64,000 nt of DNA from Coturnix japonica (lineage: Eukaryota; Chordata; Aves; Galliformes; Phasianidae): NCBI RefSeq assembly GCF_001577835.2, contig NC_029518.1, forward strand, positions 48,765,640 to 48,829,639, in the 5' to 3' direction. Within the stretch, counting starts at the first letter, position 1. Each line of letters starts with the position of its first letter. A program made the position numbers and the translations under genes. Below, in pieces: positions 26,754 to 40,573 of this stretch. The notes under the pieces are model-generated. The model saw only the letters and a list, made by a program, of their open reading frames with translations, was not told the DNA's origin and did not search any database.

Positions 26754-29700
26754 ATATACGCTAGTAGTCCTAACAAGATTAGAAGGGTTGGCCTATGCTC
26801 AGCACCTCTTGGGGCCAATAGTTTTTATATAACACAATATAACATGCTCCTCACCCAGTCTAAGGCTCCAGCTACATGGCATCTTCAGAATATTTACCTA
26901 ACCCCTTCTGAAGAGCCATCTCAGCTGCTTTCCTTAGGATCCGTGGTGCTTACCTTTAACAGAGTATTGTGGGCAGTTGCTCAGCTCAACTTGGAGGCAA
27001 ATGTGCAGATGCTCTTTAATTAGTCTCCCTTTTTAGGTAAATATTTGCCTTCATGGAACTGGAGGACTGAATTTGTCTTATGTCTGTTTAAGCTTTGGAT
27101 GATTTTTGCTCAGATGACAAAGAAAGAGGATTGAATTCACTTAGCTGACTAAACATAAAGCAGAGAAAGGGAGCACTTTTCTCATCAACAACCTATAAAC
27201 TCATTTCTTTTTAGGTAGCCACCAAATCTTGCATACTCCTTCCTTCTTTGCCCTGGTGTTAAAGTTCTCATTCTCTTGAGTTCTTTTTACCCACATATTT
27301 CTGATGCATGGAGACATCCTTCTTTCTTAGCAAGATTTTTTTTCTTTTTTTTTTTACTCCAAGCTGGTTCAATTCTATATTGTATTATAGTAAGCCAAGC
27401 TGTTATTACTCCAAGTGCCACAATTCAAAACTACTTTCTTGAACAATTATTTACTGTTTTGTTTTTGGTTTTGGTCTGCTGGGCACCTACGCTCAGTTCT
27501 GGCAGCAAACAGAATTTAAAGAATAATTCTCAGCAGAAGTTATTAAACCAATGTCATCTGAGCACTCCAGTTTTCTTATTTATATACTCAAAACTGAAGC
27601 AGTACTTAAATTTACTGGCCATGATAAAACACACTTATTTTGATGGAGACTATCTCGTGAATGCTTATTTTCCTGGTTTCATACTAACTTGTTTCTGGTT
27701 TTATGATGATTCAGAAACTGAAAATTGATTTAATACAAACATTAATTAAAAAGAGAACAGTTCTGTAAACACACACTTTTCTGCTCTTGCCTACATCTTC
27801 TTCATTTTTGTAAATCTTATTTGTAAAGTTTTGAGATCTGAGGTTTTCTGGAGGGTTGGGGGGGGGGGGGAGGGGGCAGATGGGTATTTAACTGCCTGTT
27901 TATTTCATACTGTAACTTATACCTCTATGTGTTAGATGTGGCTTTGGAATTCTCTTTTAACAGTATATCACTTGTTTTAGACCAGGTGTCGACTGGTCAA
28001 ATTACAGGAGCATGAAGTATAATTTGTACTTGTCAGGCAGGCAGCTGTTTCTTAAAGGTATTAAGTACTATCTTTTTCACCTGATTCAGTGAAAAGAGAT
28101 CTAAATGTGTGGTGGGCAGTTACACCCTCCCAGTGTGCCTCCACCTGCATCACCCTATGGATAGTACTTTGTTATCTGAACCAGCTGGAAAAGAAGAAAA
28201 GAAAGCAATGTGGGAGGAGCGGAGCTCTTAGAAACCATTCCTGGTTTTGTCAATAGGGAAAAACAATTTAAATTTGAGGTGATGTCCTTTCTAAGTGATT
28301 AAGTCAGAGAGAAATATTAACTTATTCTTCCACTGAATTGGAAGAGGCATGCAGAAAGTCCCTAATGTATGCAAGAGGCCAAACTGCCATATAGGGGAGC
28401 AAAAATTATATTTCAAAAGTCTATTGCTATGTTTATAACTAGCCAGTAATTTGCTAATCTGGTCGGTGCAGGTCAGTTGGTCAAAGCTGCTGGTATTTAG
28501 GTTCCCTACATCTCCAATTCAAGCAGCCAGGGACATTTCAGACTAGGTTTAATCCTGTCCCCTGAATTAAATCCTTCAAAGGACTACTTATGGAGGTGGA
28601 CTGTTACTGGCTTTCAAAGCTTTGTTGTTGTACAAGCAGAGTGAAGCTTCTGGTTTAGTTTCTCTGCAAGGAAACAAAATTTAGTTAGCACATACCAAAA
28701 CCACTTTGCAAACAAAAACAGAGTGTGGTAAGCAGAGGCAATAGGGGAATTAACTTCAAAACTGCATTGCAGCCCCAGTCTGGAACACTATGCACAGCTT
28801 CAGGCACCTAAAATAATCTTGATTTCCAAAGAAGCCAAGTACTAAAAGTACCAATAGACCATTTATTTTCAGAAACAAAGCTATGTTAAAAAGAGCAATT
28901 AATTAAAGGAAAAAAAAATAAAGGAAGAACCTTCATCCATTCTGTCTAATGACTCACATGATAAATCACTGGATTAGAGAGCTCCTAAGCAGTTGTTAGA
29001 GCAGAGAACAGGAGGCCAAATATTCAGACCAAAAGCTACAAGGGTGTAAGGATCCCAGCAGCTGAATAGATGGTCAGAGCACGCTGAAATTACTTGATCT
29101 CAATGAGGTGCCTAAGTAACTTCTTGCATCCTGTTTTCTTTTCCACCAAATAAACTAGGACAAATAATTTTGTAATCTCTGGGGTTAAATTAATAGATCT
29201 CTGCTTAGGTTGTCATATAATAATTTTGTACTTTGTCATTTCAAGTGCAAAAACAACTGAGAGACTTTCAGACTATAGATAAACGAATACTACACACAGG
29301 TCTTTTTTATTCTTCATAGAATACTGCATAAACTGGGATTGATTTTGCAGCTATTGCACTTGTACAGCCCTTAGCTGAGGAAATGAGTGCTTGTATGGGA
29401 ACAACTACTGAAGAAGCAGTCCTTAAAATGTGCTTATTTACAAGATTAAACCTCAGTTTTCCTTCACAGCCATTACAAGCTGCATCACCATTATTTCATT
29501 GTTCCTGGATGGCTTCTCTACATTTCCCAATGTGGTATTAACAAGAAGTATTAAAAATATGTATAGCAAAAGTTTAACTTTATTAAAAATTAATAAGTAA
29601 ATCCCAGCAACTGTCCCTTAAGCAGGACATTCTTCTTGGTGATTCCTCCAGTATTATACAATTGCCTCCAAATTTAAATTGAAACCAACACGGCTTTAAA

Positions 29701-30189
29701 AGTTGGTTTGGACGTAACACTTAATTTTGCAGATGCCTGTTATGAATGACATAACATCTTATTGGCGTTTTGAAAGTCTTTGATATAATTGCCACTCTAT
29801 GTCTCAGCTATTAGTAAAAATATAAGTTAATTTCTTTACTCTGAGGAAGTTGTGAGATGAACAGAGGAGTGAAAAGAGTAAAACAAATTCTGTATAACCA
29901 GAATCCCCAAAATAATTCAAAACGTATGTGGGAGAAAAGGGTAAAGGTCTATGGAAAAAAAAAATAAATAAAAAATTAAGTACAGCATTCAGTTAAAGAA
30001 AAAAAAAGTTTACATTGCTAGAAAAGTGGCAATAAATTCCATTCCAGCGTGCTTGTTGTTTCACTATTTTTGCCTCTTTTAAAAATATATATTTACCGTT
30101 CCATGCACCAATTATGAATTCTTAGCAGGCCTTCCAAGGAGTAGAAATTTAAATTAGATTACAAAAATAGCCTCAAAAAGCAGAGAGAG
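26754..30189. other. Gene-free AT-rich DNA
   Basis: A 150-codon frame (27276-27728) lacks an ATG over most of its length and is not supported as a gene. A G run (27858-27870, then AGGGGG) could form a G-quadruplex. No recognised repeats otherwise. Confidence 0.55.
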
Positions 30190-30540
30190 ATTTTAAATAG
30201 ATCATTGAAACTAACTGCAAAATTCTTTCATAGCGAGGGGGAAGGGTAATGCTTTTTAAGAGTGCCATAAAATTAACCTGAGTACCATTTACTTTCAACA
30301 TGTCGGATTTGGCAGCTCTAGTATGAGGTTAATGTGGAAGTGAATGTAAAAAGTTTGAAAGCTTTTTATTTGCCAAACTGGAATCCCATGAACTAAAAGC
30401 TTTAGGAAACCATTGTGATATCAAGTACCAGCTACAGATTATGCATAATGCTCCAAGTGTTTTTCAGGGACTAGAATCAGGGCAGAAGTTGCTGTATCTC
30501 TTCTTTCTGCTACCTGGAATAATGAACAAGATATCAGAAT
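30190..30540. promoter_or_regulatory. Candidate distal enhancer (motif-based)
   Basis: Complex non-repetitive sequence with a perfect 12-bp palindrome ATTATGCATAAT (30438-30449), a possible POU/bZIP dimer site, TTTGCCAAACTGG (an NF1-like half-site) and paired AAAGCTTT cores. Its resemblance to conserved noncoding DNA is a judgement by eye. Confidence 0.27.
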
Positions 30541-30794
30541 AAGTGTTACTTGGGGGGATCAGCAATCCTGCCATGCAGCTGCTCCATTTGGTTTGATTCA
30601 GCAAAATATGTGATCCAACCTTGTCCCAAAAAACTCCCATTACCCTCCTACCTTTGCTGGCACAATGCTCACATCTTGACCAGAATCACAGCTGGTCTTG
30701 CATATTTAAACCTCTTATCTTTTACTAGCAAAAGCCAACAAGTAGTAAACAAAGCAACCTTCAAAAATGCAACATCTGCCAGTTGGGACAGAAT

Positions 30795-30885
30795 GGCCTT
30801 GTCTATACAAGTGCATTTTCTGCATCTTACAAGACTGACAAGGCCAGTGTAACCCCATCTGAATCAACGGTGAATGGAGTACAGC
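30795..30885. mobile_element. Probable small hAT-like relic and adjoining old repeat text
   Basis: GGCCTTGTC (30795-30803) is exactly inverted as GACAAGGCC (30837-30845), bounding a 51-bp unit. Its start, GGCCTTGTCTATAC, resembles the TIR of the MITE at 26637 (GGGCTTGTCTACAC). The following CCAGTGTAACCCCAT to GAATGGAGTA resembles a motif common in old amniote interspersed repeats. Family assignment is tentative. Confidence 0.4.
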
Positions 30886-31424
30886 ATAAGATGAAGATCT
30901 CTGGCTGCACATATTTTAAACCTTGCCACTGAGTCTTTGCAGCCTGACACCGCAGTGCTAAATTTTCTAGCGACTGCTTTATCTTCACCAACACTCTCAA
31001 AGCTTCTGCTGTGAGCCCCACCCATTACCAGCACTTAAAAACAGAAGGAAAATAAATTAAAAAAGGAAAACAAAAACTAACTCCACTCAAAAAAAACAAC
31101 AAACCCTACCTCAAAATCCCATAGGGAAGAAAGATAATGCCCTAGTGAAAGGCCCTAATTTTCAAGCAGCTTTGCTCTTCAGTTGCTCTACTGCTTCTGA
31201 CACATTGTCACAGGTTTGTAATACTCTCTGCTATTACTTTATCCTACCTTTTTAGAAAAAAAAAAAAAAAAAAGATTTTCCATTCCTAATATGCATGAAG
31301 AAGAGTTTGGAAAAACAATAACACAAAGCAGCACAAATTGCAAAGTGTGAAAGTGAGTGAAAGAAAGAGTGTGTGTTCATTTTACACAACATCAGCGTGA
31401 AAAATGATCCCTTACAAATGAAAT
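30886..31424. other. Gene-free DNA with a poly(A) run
   Basis: An 18-nt poly(A) lies at 31256-31273. Nothing else recognised. Confidence 0.55.
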
Positions 31425-31635
31425 AATCACATAACCGTAGAATGGTATGGGTTGGAAGGGATATTTAAGGTCATGTAATTCTAACCCCCTGCTATAGACA
31501 GGGACACCTTCCTCTAGACCAGGTTTCTCAAAGCTCCATCCAGCCTGGCCTTGAACACCTCCACAGTGGGCTCATCCACAGTCTCTCTGGGCAACTTCTT
31601 TCAGTGTCTCACTACCCTCACAGTAAATTATAAAT
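31425..31635 (-). mobile_element. CR1 LINE 3' fragment (~210 bp)
   Basis: The plus strand reads the complement of the CR1 tail: TAGAATGGTATGGGTTGGAAGG, CAGGGACACCTTCC, CCTGGCCTTGAACACCTCCA and CTCACTACCCTCACAGTAAA, in consensus order. The copy is minus-strand, 5'-truncated and moderately diverged. Confidence 0.95.
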
Positions 31636-34600
31636 GATATTGTCTGATAAAATCAAGACTCAAAGTGGGCACTTTATCGAGCACCTAGCATGGAAAGGAA
31701 GTTCAGCAACCCATGGGTGGCCAGTCCAGCTTGGCCTGGCCTGGGGTCCACCTGGCCCTTCTTCCACTTCCCACAGGACACCAGCCAGCCCCAGATATGT
31801 CTCCTCTGCCCTCTGGGCCACAGATAATATGCAAGGGGAAAGGGAGGCTGCAGGCAGCCACCATGTTGCTGAGAAGTGTGGAGCCAGGAGGTGATGCAAC
31901 TTGCCTGCCCACACAGAGCAGTAGCTGCTAGTGACAGATGCTGAAAGGCCTGTGTTAAAACTATTTGTGCAAGCATGAGATCTTTGAGTTGAAAGTGAGC
32001 CCTCAGCCAGTACTGGGATGTGAGTACTAAGATGCATCCTTGTTGAGAAAGTGTGGTTTCTGTTTTATTTCTGATGCTCTCAAGTGTATGAGAGAACTGT
32101 TTCAGAAGAGATTGCTGCTTGCACAGAAACAAGCAGCCCTTTGGTTTATTATGTAGCTCCCCTTCACAGCAGCACTGCAGTTAAATGTGCCTGGATCTCA
32201 CCTGCCTTGATTGGACATGGAAATAACAGAGTCCTTAGCAGTGAGAACTTCTGGGTCAACAAATAGTTTGTGAAGACAAAAGGTTTAGAGTCTGAGCAAT
32301 TTTGTGCAGCAATAGCAAAATGCAAGATAATGGGTAACCAAATGAACTTACTTAAGCAGCTGAGAAGACTTTGAATAAGGCATTTCACAGAGGGCTACTA
32401 AGGAAAGCTATTTCTCAGGAGGAGGAGAATCCTGCCTGTGGTGGGTGAAAATCTAGCACGTAGGGCAGGAGTAGGAATAACCACTCAGTTCTCTTTGAAA
32501 ACTTCATCACCCTGGATCGTACAGCATATGATTTTCAGTACACTTGCTGAGGACATACCAGAAAGGATGGCTATTCAGGAGTGGCAGGAAAGAGGAGGCT
32601 GGTGAGTGGGGAGACACTTAAGAAAGTCTTGATATAAACAAGTAATTGGGGAATGCCATGGCGGATGGGATACAGAACAGATAAGTGCAGAGCAATGTGC
32701 CTTGGAAGACTTGATTTAACTACTTGTGTACGCATATGGGTTGTGAATTAATTGCCACCTTTCTACAAGAAGATTGAGGCATCAGTGTGGACAGCTTAAT
32801 GAAGATGTCTGTTCAGTGTGCTGCAGCGGTCAAACTCAGAAAATAAACTGTAATTAAAAAATGGAAGACAGAAAATACTGCAATGGGATTATGTAAAGTA
32901 TTGATAAAAAGTTTCTCTTAAGCACCCTCATAGGGATGTGGAAGAGAAATATGCCTACAGAGTAAATCAAATGACCTTGTTGAGGGCAGCTCTGCCAAGT
33001 CCTGAGTTATTTCCCTGTAACTGACTACAGGGCATCTTAGGCTCTCAGCATTTTTGCACAGCAAAATGGACATTTTTGAAGAAAGACTGCAAGAAGTTTA
33101 TACATTGAAATGAAACAGACGTCACATGCATGTGTATGTTGTTCAATAATAATAATAATAAACAAACCAACCAAAATACAATTCACAAATGGATATAGTT
33201 TAACAATCTGTGGAAAACTAGTCATAAACTTTTAAAATGGCAAAGAGCTTAGTTTACTACCAAAACAGAAGAGACTTAGACATACAGAAAGAAAATAAAT
33301 AAAAATGCAGGAAATGGTCTTTCAGCTGATGTAAATCGAGTTAGCCCATTAACTGCTGTAATCAGCAAAAATGAGCCAGGGAGGTACCACATTGTCTGCT
33401 GTACAGAAAATAATGTACAGCATACAAAGTTCAAGACTCAGAAATGTTAAGACAGAAGTTCTTCAGATTTACATCCATCAGTGATTATATGACAGCCTAG
33501 GTGCATTGCATTAGAGGTTTGTCTCCTCAGCTGTATGACCACAAGGAAATCCTACTCAAAGTACGGTATTGTTCAGCGCCAGATGCATTATGAGTTCTCT
33601 GGAAGATATTATTGTTGGCATCGCTAGTAGGCAAATGCTGAACGTACTGTACCAGCAGCTTTTTCTGTGCTTAAGTACCTATATTCAGGCATAATATGTG
33701 TGACTGAATTTCTGATATCCTTTCAGCTATTTGTTCTTTCTCAAATCAAGTTCCCTTGTGCTGTGCTAACAAAATTGAGCCAGGGATAGCTAACCATAGT
33801 ACATAAGCAGCAAGGAACCTAAAATTACAGTTAAAAATAGCATTCATCAGAGCTATACAATCAATTTAAACCAGTATTAGTCACTGAGCTGTTTGTTTTA
33901 TTCTGCAAGCTACATAAATATTCCCAAGCAATCAACTAGCCTTGAGAATTTATACACTGAAGACAATGAATGAAATGTTCATAAAACATTGTAAACTGGC
34001 AGGAGTTTTATCCTCAAATATGATGACTTCTAGAAAATCTCTAAATGAAAGTGCAGAGTAGGGAAAATTTCTCACACTCTTAGTGGAGTGTAAGCTAAAT
34101 GTACATGGTTAGTAGTTTAGCTACCATGACATGAGAGTGGCAAGTAGAGATATGAAGAGCAGACAATCACAGGAGGTAGAAGAAGAGGCCAAGGAAATAT
34201 TTTTGTCAAATATGTTATAAACTATCTCAGACAAGAATAACAGCCCTAACAAATACCCCTTCTATTGCTACACAGCTTTCATACTGGAGAAAACTGTTGG
34301 ATATCTGTTTCATTGTAGGTAGATCTGTAGCCAGGGAAGTTGTTGGATTTAATACATTCTGTATGAGTGGAAATTGGTTATTGGGATGTCAGAGTCTGGA
34401 GAGAAGAAAGAGTGTATGGGTGAGGTTATGCAAAAAAAAGTTATTAAAGGACATAACTTCACTATAATAGGTTTTATGTTTTTAGACTGTTGCAACTCAC
34501 TGGATGATGGTTTTGGTTTTTTGCAAGGGAGGGGATGTTGCATATAGCTGCAGGAAATAGGCTATTTGGAAGGAAAATTGCAGAGATCTTCCTAGGCAAG

Positions 34601-36719
34601 TGCTATGAGGATTGAAAGTTTATAAGAATAATTCATTCTGGAGCAGAAAGGAAGCAAGTGCCTCCAAAGAGTCTTGCAGGGGTAATTGGTAAGAGGCACT
34701 GGGAGTGGAATATTTAGGGCATGGAGAAGGCAACAGAAGAGAGGGGAGAGTTTTGATGGGCTTAAGGAACTGTTGCTAAGAGATTGTTGAAAAGGAACTT
34801 TATTTAGGGTGACATTGAACGTTCCTGAATGGACCTTGCCTAAGTTGAAGCTGATGGTGATAACGACTTTCTAAGAGAGATCAAGGTGGCCAGGGTCCCA
34901 CTTGTAAAGTGAAAATAAAGCAGAAAACTAAGATACCTTTAAAATATTTTGACATAAATTATCTATGGCCACAGTAATAATACTCACATATTCACACCAA
35001 AAAGGTCACCACAAGGCATTTTTTAGGAGGAGACACTACTTTTCCCATTTTATAGGAAGACGGTCTAGAGTCTGTTTGAGACTTTCACAATGAAAAAGGA
35101 ATTTGGGTGCTTAAGACAGAATTTCATTACACTGCCAGAACTGGGAAGTTGGGGGAGAGGAGGGAGAACAAATACTCTGACTCCTGATCTGTTGATGAAA
35201 CCACTAACTAGGCTGTTAAAGGTCTTGTTTTCTTTTCTGATTACATATCACCATTTGAATCCATCAGCTTCTCATTTAAAAGGAAAAGAGTGCATGCTCA
35301 ATTCTAGAGTAATTAGGTGGTGCTGGTGTTATGTACTGAAGCTGTAAAGTGCTAATTTATGTAAAAGGCAACTAGTAGTATTATTAGTGCTTGAGTGTGA
35401 TATCATCAGTCTGACGCACAAGAACAGCAATGTGTGAAAAATCACGTACATCTCCTGTGCTGTCCTAAAAACAACTTCAAGCAAAATTAATCATTTGAAA
35501 AAATCACTGTATCACAGTTTTGCAGAACTTACATAGTTATGCTTGATCAGAAAACAGCGTTTATCTTTGTGTTTCCAAATAAGGGGCTACAAAACTTGGG
35601 TTTTAACTAACTTGAGGGAATCTGAACTATTTTGAACTGTTTATATTTACTTTCCTGGGTCTTCGTTGTTTCTTAAGCATCCGGATGTACACATTTCAGA
35701 GCAAGACTTGAAACATTCTGAAATTACTGTCTGTGGAGAATATTCTCTGTGGAGAATCCCACAGCCACACACACCCCCTCAAAGAAAAACAGCTACTTAC
35801 ACAAGTGGAAACAGCATTGCCTGGTGCCAGCCATAATGAAAGGCTGAGGGAAAACAAGAAGTAATCCTCATAGAAAGTGTGTAACTAATCTTGAGAGGAA
35901 TAACAGCAAGCCTTGTCTGCAGCTAGCACTCGGGGAGGGAGAAGCCTAGATAGGTATCTTACACACCGAGAATGGCCTGTCTGTGCAAGATTAACCCTTG
36001 CCACAAGGAAGCCAGATAAGATAGCACAGCTCCAAAGAAAGATGATGTGAAGTACTGGATTGAGATGAGACACAACTTGAAACATAAAGCCTCAGAATAG
36101 AGGTTTGGATTACAGGCTTTCAACTAAAGAAATGCAGTGAAAATCCACTGAAAAGATGGGTCCGTGGTGGATTCTTTGTGCTTGTAAAGCTTGTAAAAGG
36201 AAACAAAATGGAGAAGGAATATGTGAAAGAATTTAACTAAAATGGTGAATGCAGTGGGAAGGTTTACTTCTTATAAATTCCCCGTGAACCGCAGCATATT
36301 CTTAAAGGCCTGGAATGAATGCTGCTGCCATCACCATACAGTACACACATTGCAATTATTTAATTTAGGAGAAAAACATAATCAAATCAAAGGAGAAACT
36401 GTAACTGAAACTGCAACTGTCTGCTGACTGCATGTGACACATGACCAACACCACAGCTGCCTGTAACCCTTTATCATCATCAAAAGGATTAAACTACTTC
36501 CCCATTTATTTAAGTAAAATTAAAAGTGCCAAGGATGCTGGAGAAACCTTAGCAACCACGGTGATTATATTATAGAACTAGTTTGCTACATAATACAACA
36601 CTGTTTCAGCACATATTTTGTTGCTGTTCAGTGAACCCTTGAAGAGCCCCATGGGAGTCAGTATTTCTCCAGTGATTTAGGAAGACTCTGCTGCATGAGG
36701 CCCAATGAGCATTCTTAAA
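31636..36719. other. Gene-free DNA
   Basis: The first 300 bp (31,640-31,930) is less AT-rich, with overlapping antisense frames up to 152 codons (31674-32132) that show no domain. The rest is AT-rich, with an (AAT)n run near 33147-33162 and a short tandem TCTGTGGAGAATAT-type duplication near 35730-35758. Confidence 0.5.
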
Positions 36720-36990
36720 GTATGTGCTTACCCAAGTCGAAATTGTTGCCCCTTACAGTAACAGGACATTTCTATTATAAACATTATGCTAATTTCACTA
36801 ACCTTTTATTCATATCAGAAGTATTGGAACCGTAAGGGGAAAACATGGACTTAATCAATGGAATAATACAATCAGATTTCAGATTGGATACTATTAAATT
36901 CCAAGCTAGACACTTACACAGCTCACTGTCTCAAGCGGACTGTCGAGCTGTAAAGACGCAACCACCTGGAAACCCAGACCCATCGTTGTG
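36720..36990. promoter_or_regulatory. Candidate distal enhancer (motif-based)
   Basis: Non-repetitive sequence containing TTATGCTAATTTCAC, ACTTAATCAATGG, and ATTTCAGATTGGATACTATT. It resembles conserved noncoding elements in its mix of homeodomain-type cores and lack of low-complexity DNA. Not tested by alignment. Confidence 0.2.
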
Positions 36991-39900
36991 TTTAAGTTGA
37001 ATCAATTTGCTCAGCTGGTGGTCTGAGAAGTCAGATTTTGTCACCCTTACTCATACTGAGAAGTATTTTACTTCCTGCTTAGACTCATTGGTTTGAAATA
37101 AAATATTTGTACATAGATGCAAGAAAATAGGGTAACTGGGTGAAATGATCTGCCTAAAAAAAGTGAGCGGTAATCATATGTATAAATGTATCCTGGACTG
37201 GGATTTATATTTGTAATCCTACATTTTTATTTATTTATTTTTAACTCCAATTCATCCTAATAAAAAAAATTCAATTATTCTATGGACTTTAAATAAATTA
37301 CTTCTTAACTACCAGTTCAATTAATTATAGAATGTATGCAGTGAATACTTGGGGTGTAATCATCCAGGTCTAATACATACTTAGAAATATATACTTTACT
37401 TTCTAACAGTTTTTAATTAAATAAAACATTCCATTCTACTTGAACATATTTAAGAAGCCTTTGTTGACCTAAAATAATATTATTATTACTTGCCTCAGTT
37501 GTCAAACGGAACAAAATTGTATTCATACATCCTCACTGGTGGCTGCTTTTAATCTCTGTGCTAAATTTGAACCTGGTGTCATTAATTGGCTTATTGAAGA
37601 AGGTACTACCTACCACTTCCCCAAAGTGACATGAACGTTTTCCTTTTGTAATATCTTTTTTACCGCTGATGCCTAAAAGTAAAAAGGGTCCAAAAAGACC
37701 CACATTTGGATTTTGTGTGATAGAATACAATGGTATGCTGCTTTATCAGTCATTTGTGTATATATGAGTTTATTTTTGTACGATTACATCCTCCTGAACC
37801 TCTTCATGAAATAATGTTCTTAGTAATAGTATTTATTTTTACAGAACTTTATATTCAAAGAAAATACTTTCCAATAAAACTACTTATGGGTGAATCTCAT
37901 CAATCTTGAAGCACTGCACCAAGAGCACACAACAGCAAAATGATGGAACATGTCACCCTTCCCAAGACTTTCTCACACATATATAAGACAATATAAATGA
38001 AGGGTGTAAAGCCACATTCATTATCACCATTACAAAGCACACCAGCATACTACTATCTTGAGCCATCTAAATAAACAGGAAAAGGTGGGTGGGAGAGAGA
38101 GCAACACGATTTACATAGCCCGTATGCCTTAATTTAGAAGACAATTTTAATTCATACATCTTCTGTTCCTGGCACACAAAAATGGATGTAAGAAGGAAAC
38201 CCTAAAACGCACTTCCAAATGGCTCAGAAAGTTCCTTGCTCTGAGTAATTCTTTGCTTTTCCTAACGGTTCGTTCCTAACAAATAGACTGCTAACCACTG
38301 TTCTTAGCAGAATAATCACAGCAATGTAAGCACAGCAATCATGACATTGTGAAGCCTGGCAAAGAAAAAAAAATGAGCCCTGTGCTGCCTGATGACAGAC
38401 TGCCAGACACACACTCTGTCTTTCCATCCACTTTTCCACACTAGCCAGGTACAAGGAATATGGTAAAGATTTTCTCTTGCTTGGACATCTTTCCAGTAAT
38501 TCCTTCAAACGTGACACCACCAGTGGGGTCACCTCCTCCACACCTGGTGACCAGTATGGCAGGCACATCACCTCACCAACCTGCAACATTCCCAAGGAGA
38601 GAGGATTGTTGAAACAGGAGAGCTTACGCTGAGCTCTGTGGAACACCTGGTCAGTGTCTGGAACCAGCTGTGGAGAGCTGTGATTGTTTTAGGAATTGTA
38701 TGGAATGAATCGAACCAAGTTAATTCTATGCATTCTGCCAATCTTTGTGCTTGTCAAACAGCAGAACTTGCCAAGGTCATTCCTTCCCACCTGGATTCTT
38801 GGAGGATCTCCTGAACAGGCCCACAGATAAGCACGTGTCCATCTCAAATCATTTAAGAACAATAGGTCTCTCAATAAATACGTCAGAAAGAGAAACACCT
38901 CCTCTAGTCAAAAATCTTGTGTTTTTTCCATAGGCAATAAACTCACTGATCTGAAAAAGGGGGAAAGGCACACTGAGAGGTCAAACAGATCTCTGTGCTT
39001 CCTGGGTACCTATTTGGAACAAAGTTGCCGAGTTCATTGTTTTTCCTAGGGATGGGTTGTGAAACAGGCAGCAGCTGTGCAGCTGGTGGAGCCATGGCTG
39101 GAGCCGTCCTGCAGCACAGTTGTGTCTTCCAAGTGCCAAGTGCCCAGGGAAGGGTGGGATTGAAGGAAGCCGTGACGAGTACAGAAGTGAGAGGTGCCAG
39201 AAAATAATGGCTTGCCTTCCAATACAATAGCTTAATCATTTCTACAGAAAGGGCATTTCTTCCAGGATATCGTTCTAATATAAAATTTCCTATCAGATAA
39301 CCCTAGCAGATGTCCTGAACTGGGTTTTCCTGACTGCTTTGTGTCAGCGTGGGAGGGAACACATAGAAACTCACCTCCAGGGGTGATGTGGGAGAAACAA
39401 GTCACAGAGAGTTACAGACTGTATTTGGAGTTGGAAAAAAATAATAATAAAAGTAAATAATAAAAGTTAATAAATAAATAGAAGACCTAGAGGTCCAAAT
39501 CTCCCAGAAATTCATCATTCATTTGGTTCCAGAGGCAGATCCCTACAACTGTAAGTATTGAGTTGACTTGAGCATTATCCTCTATAATTTTCCTTTCTGT
39601 TCCAGCAGTGTTCCAGCCTGGAAGGAGTGAGTAGGGCTGCAGCCAGAAATCAGACTTTGTTCCCCTGTGACTTTCTCATATAAAATGTTAACACCCAAAT
39701 GAGGACCATTTTTCCTTGCTTTTCCATTGCCGTGTTTAATCGTTCTCAGTGGTTTTTCCTGAATGGGCAAAACAATCACTTTCTGATTCCAGCTGTACTT
39801 GAGATCCTCACTGAGGAGTACATCTGTGAGCTCTGTTGTTCCATCCTCACCCTGCCCACTTCCTGCATTCTCTGGCTATGCGCTGCCTTTCTTGTTATTT

Positions 39901-40573
39901 TACTGAAGAGCCAGTTCAGGTACGCAAGATGCCTTTGTAGACTATGGGTGACAGGATAGCTTTAAATAAACCTGGCTCAAATCAGGAGTGGCATGCATGA
40001 GATCCAGCTTGCTACCAGCTCCATGATGGTCTCGTGTTTTGTCCTGCATTCCCTTAGCTGCCTGTCACCAAGTCTTCCAGCCATTTCCTGGAAAGCAACC
40101 AGTTGATTGTGTTCCTATTGTGCTACAGCCACAAGCCAGTAACAATGAAAACATGTCTTACATCACTCTGCTCAGGTTTATCTCGACACACTGCAGCCCC
40201 TGATGAAGAAAGCTCCATCATGCCTGCTTCACTGCACGTGGGCTGTAAATACCTGAAGATGCATTCTGTATGAGTGAGGTGTCACAGAGGCTGTGACATG
40301 CCTTCTATTGCTTCTGGCAGTCTCTTGCCAATTCTCCATAGCTCATTTTGGCATCTGATACCAGCTCCCAACATCTGAAAGCTGAAAATAGGAAAGGGCA
40401 TTTGCAGGGCTGTGATATGATGTGTGCTTGGCTTTAAAAAGGATCTAAAACTCAAAGCAAGGGAGAGCAAAAAGGCATACCGATATCACCATGGATATGT
40501 GACATTAAACAAACCACTTGTCATGATACACAGCTGACAACTTGCCAAATGGAGCAGTATCTTCTTCTTATTC
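36991..40573. other. Gene-free DNA becoming less AT-rich
   Basis: An AT-rich low-complexity (AATA)n block lies at about 39436-39479. A 140-codon minus-strand frame (38224-38646) has no recognisable domain. From about 39,600 the base composition rises toward the CITED2 CpG island. Confidence 0.5.

Noticed and set aside
27276-27728. 150-codon plus-strand frame in AT-rich DNA
   Set aside because: It begins at TTG, has no ATG until its last third, includes a poly(Phe) stretch from a T run, and shows no motif.
31674-32132. Overlapping 152-, 125- and 86-codon frames beside the CR1 copy
   Set aside because: A locally GC-richer patch is open on both strands at once, which is typical of composition and not of coding.
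35971-35990. GGCCTGTCTGTGCAAG as a third hAT end
   Set aside because: No inverted partner within a reasonable distance.
38224-38646. 140-codon minus-strand frame
   Set aside because: Composition looks random, with no domain, repeat family or promoter context.
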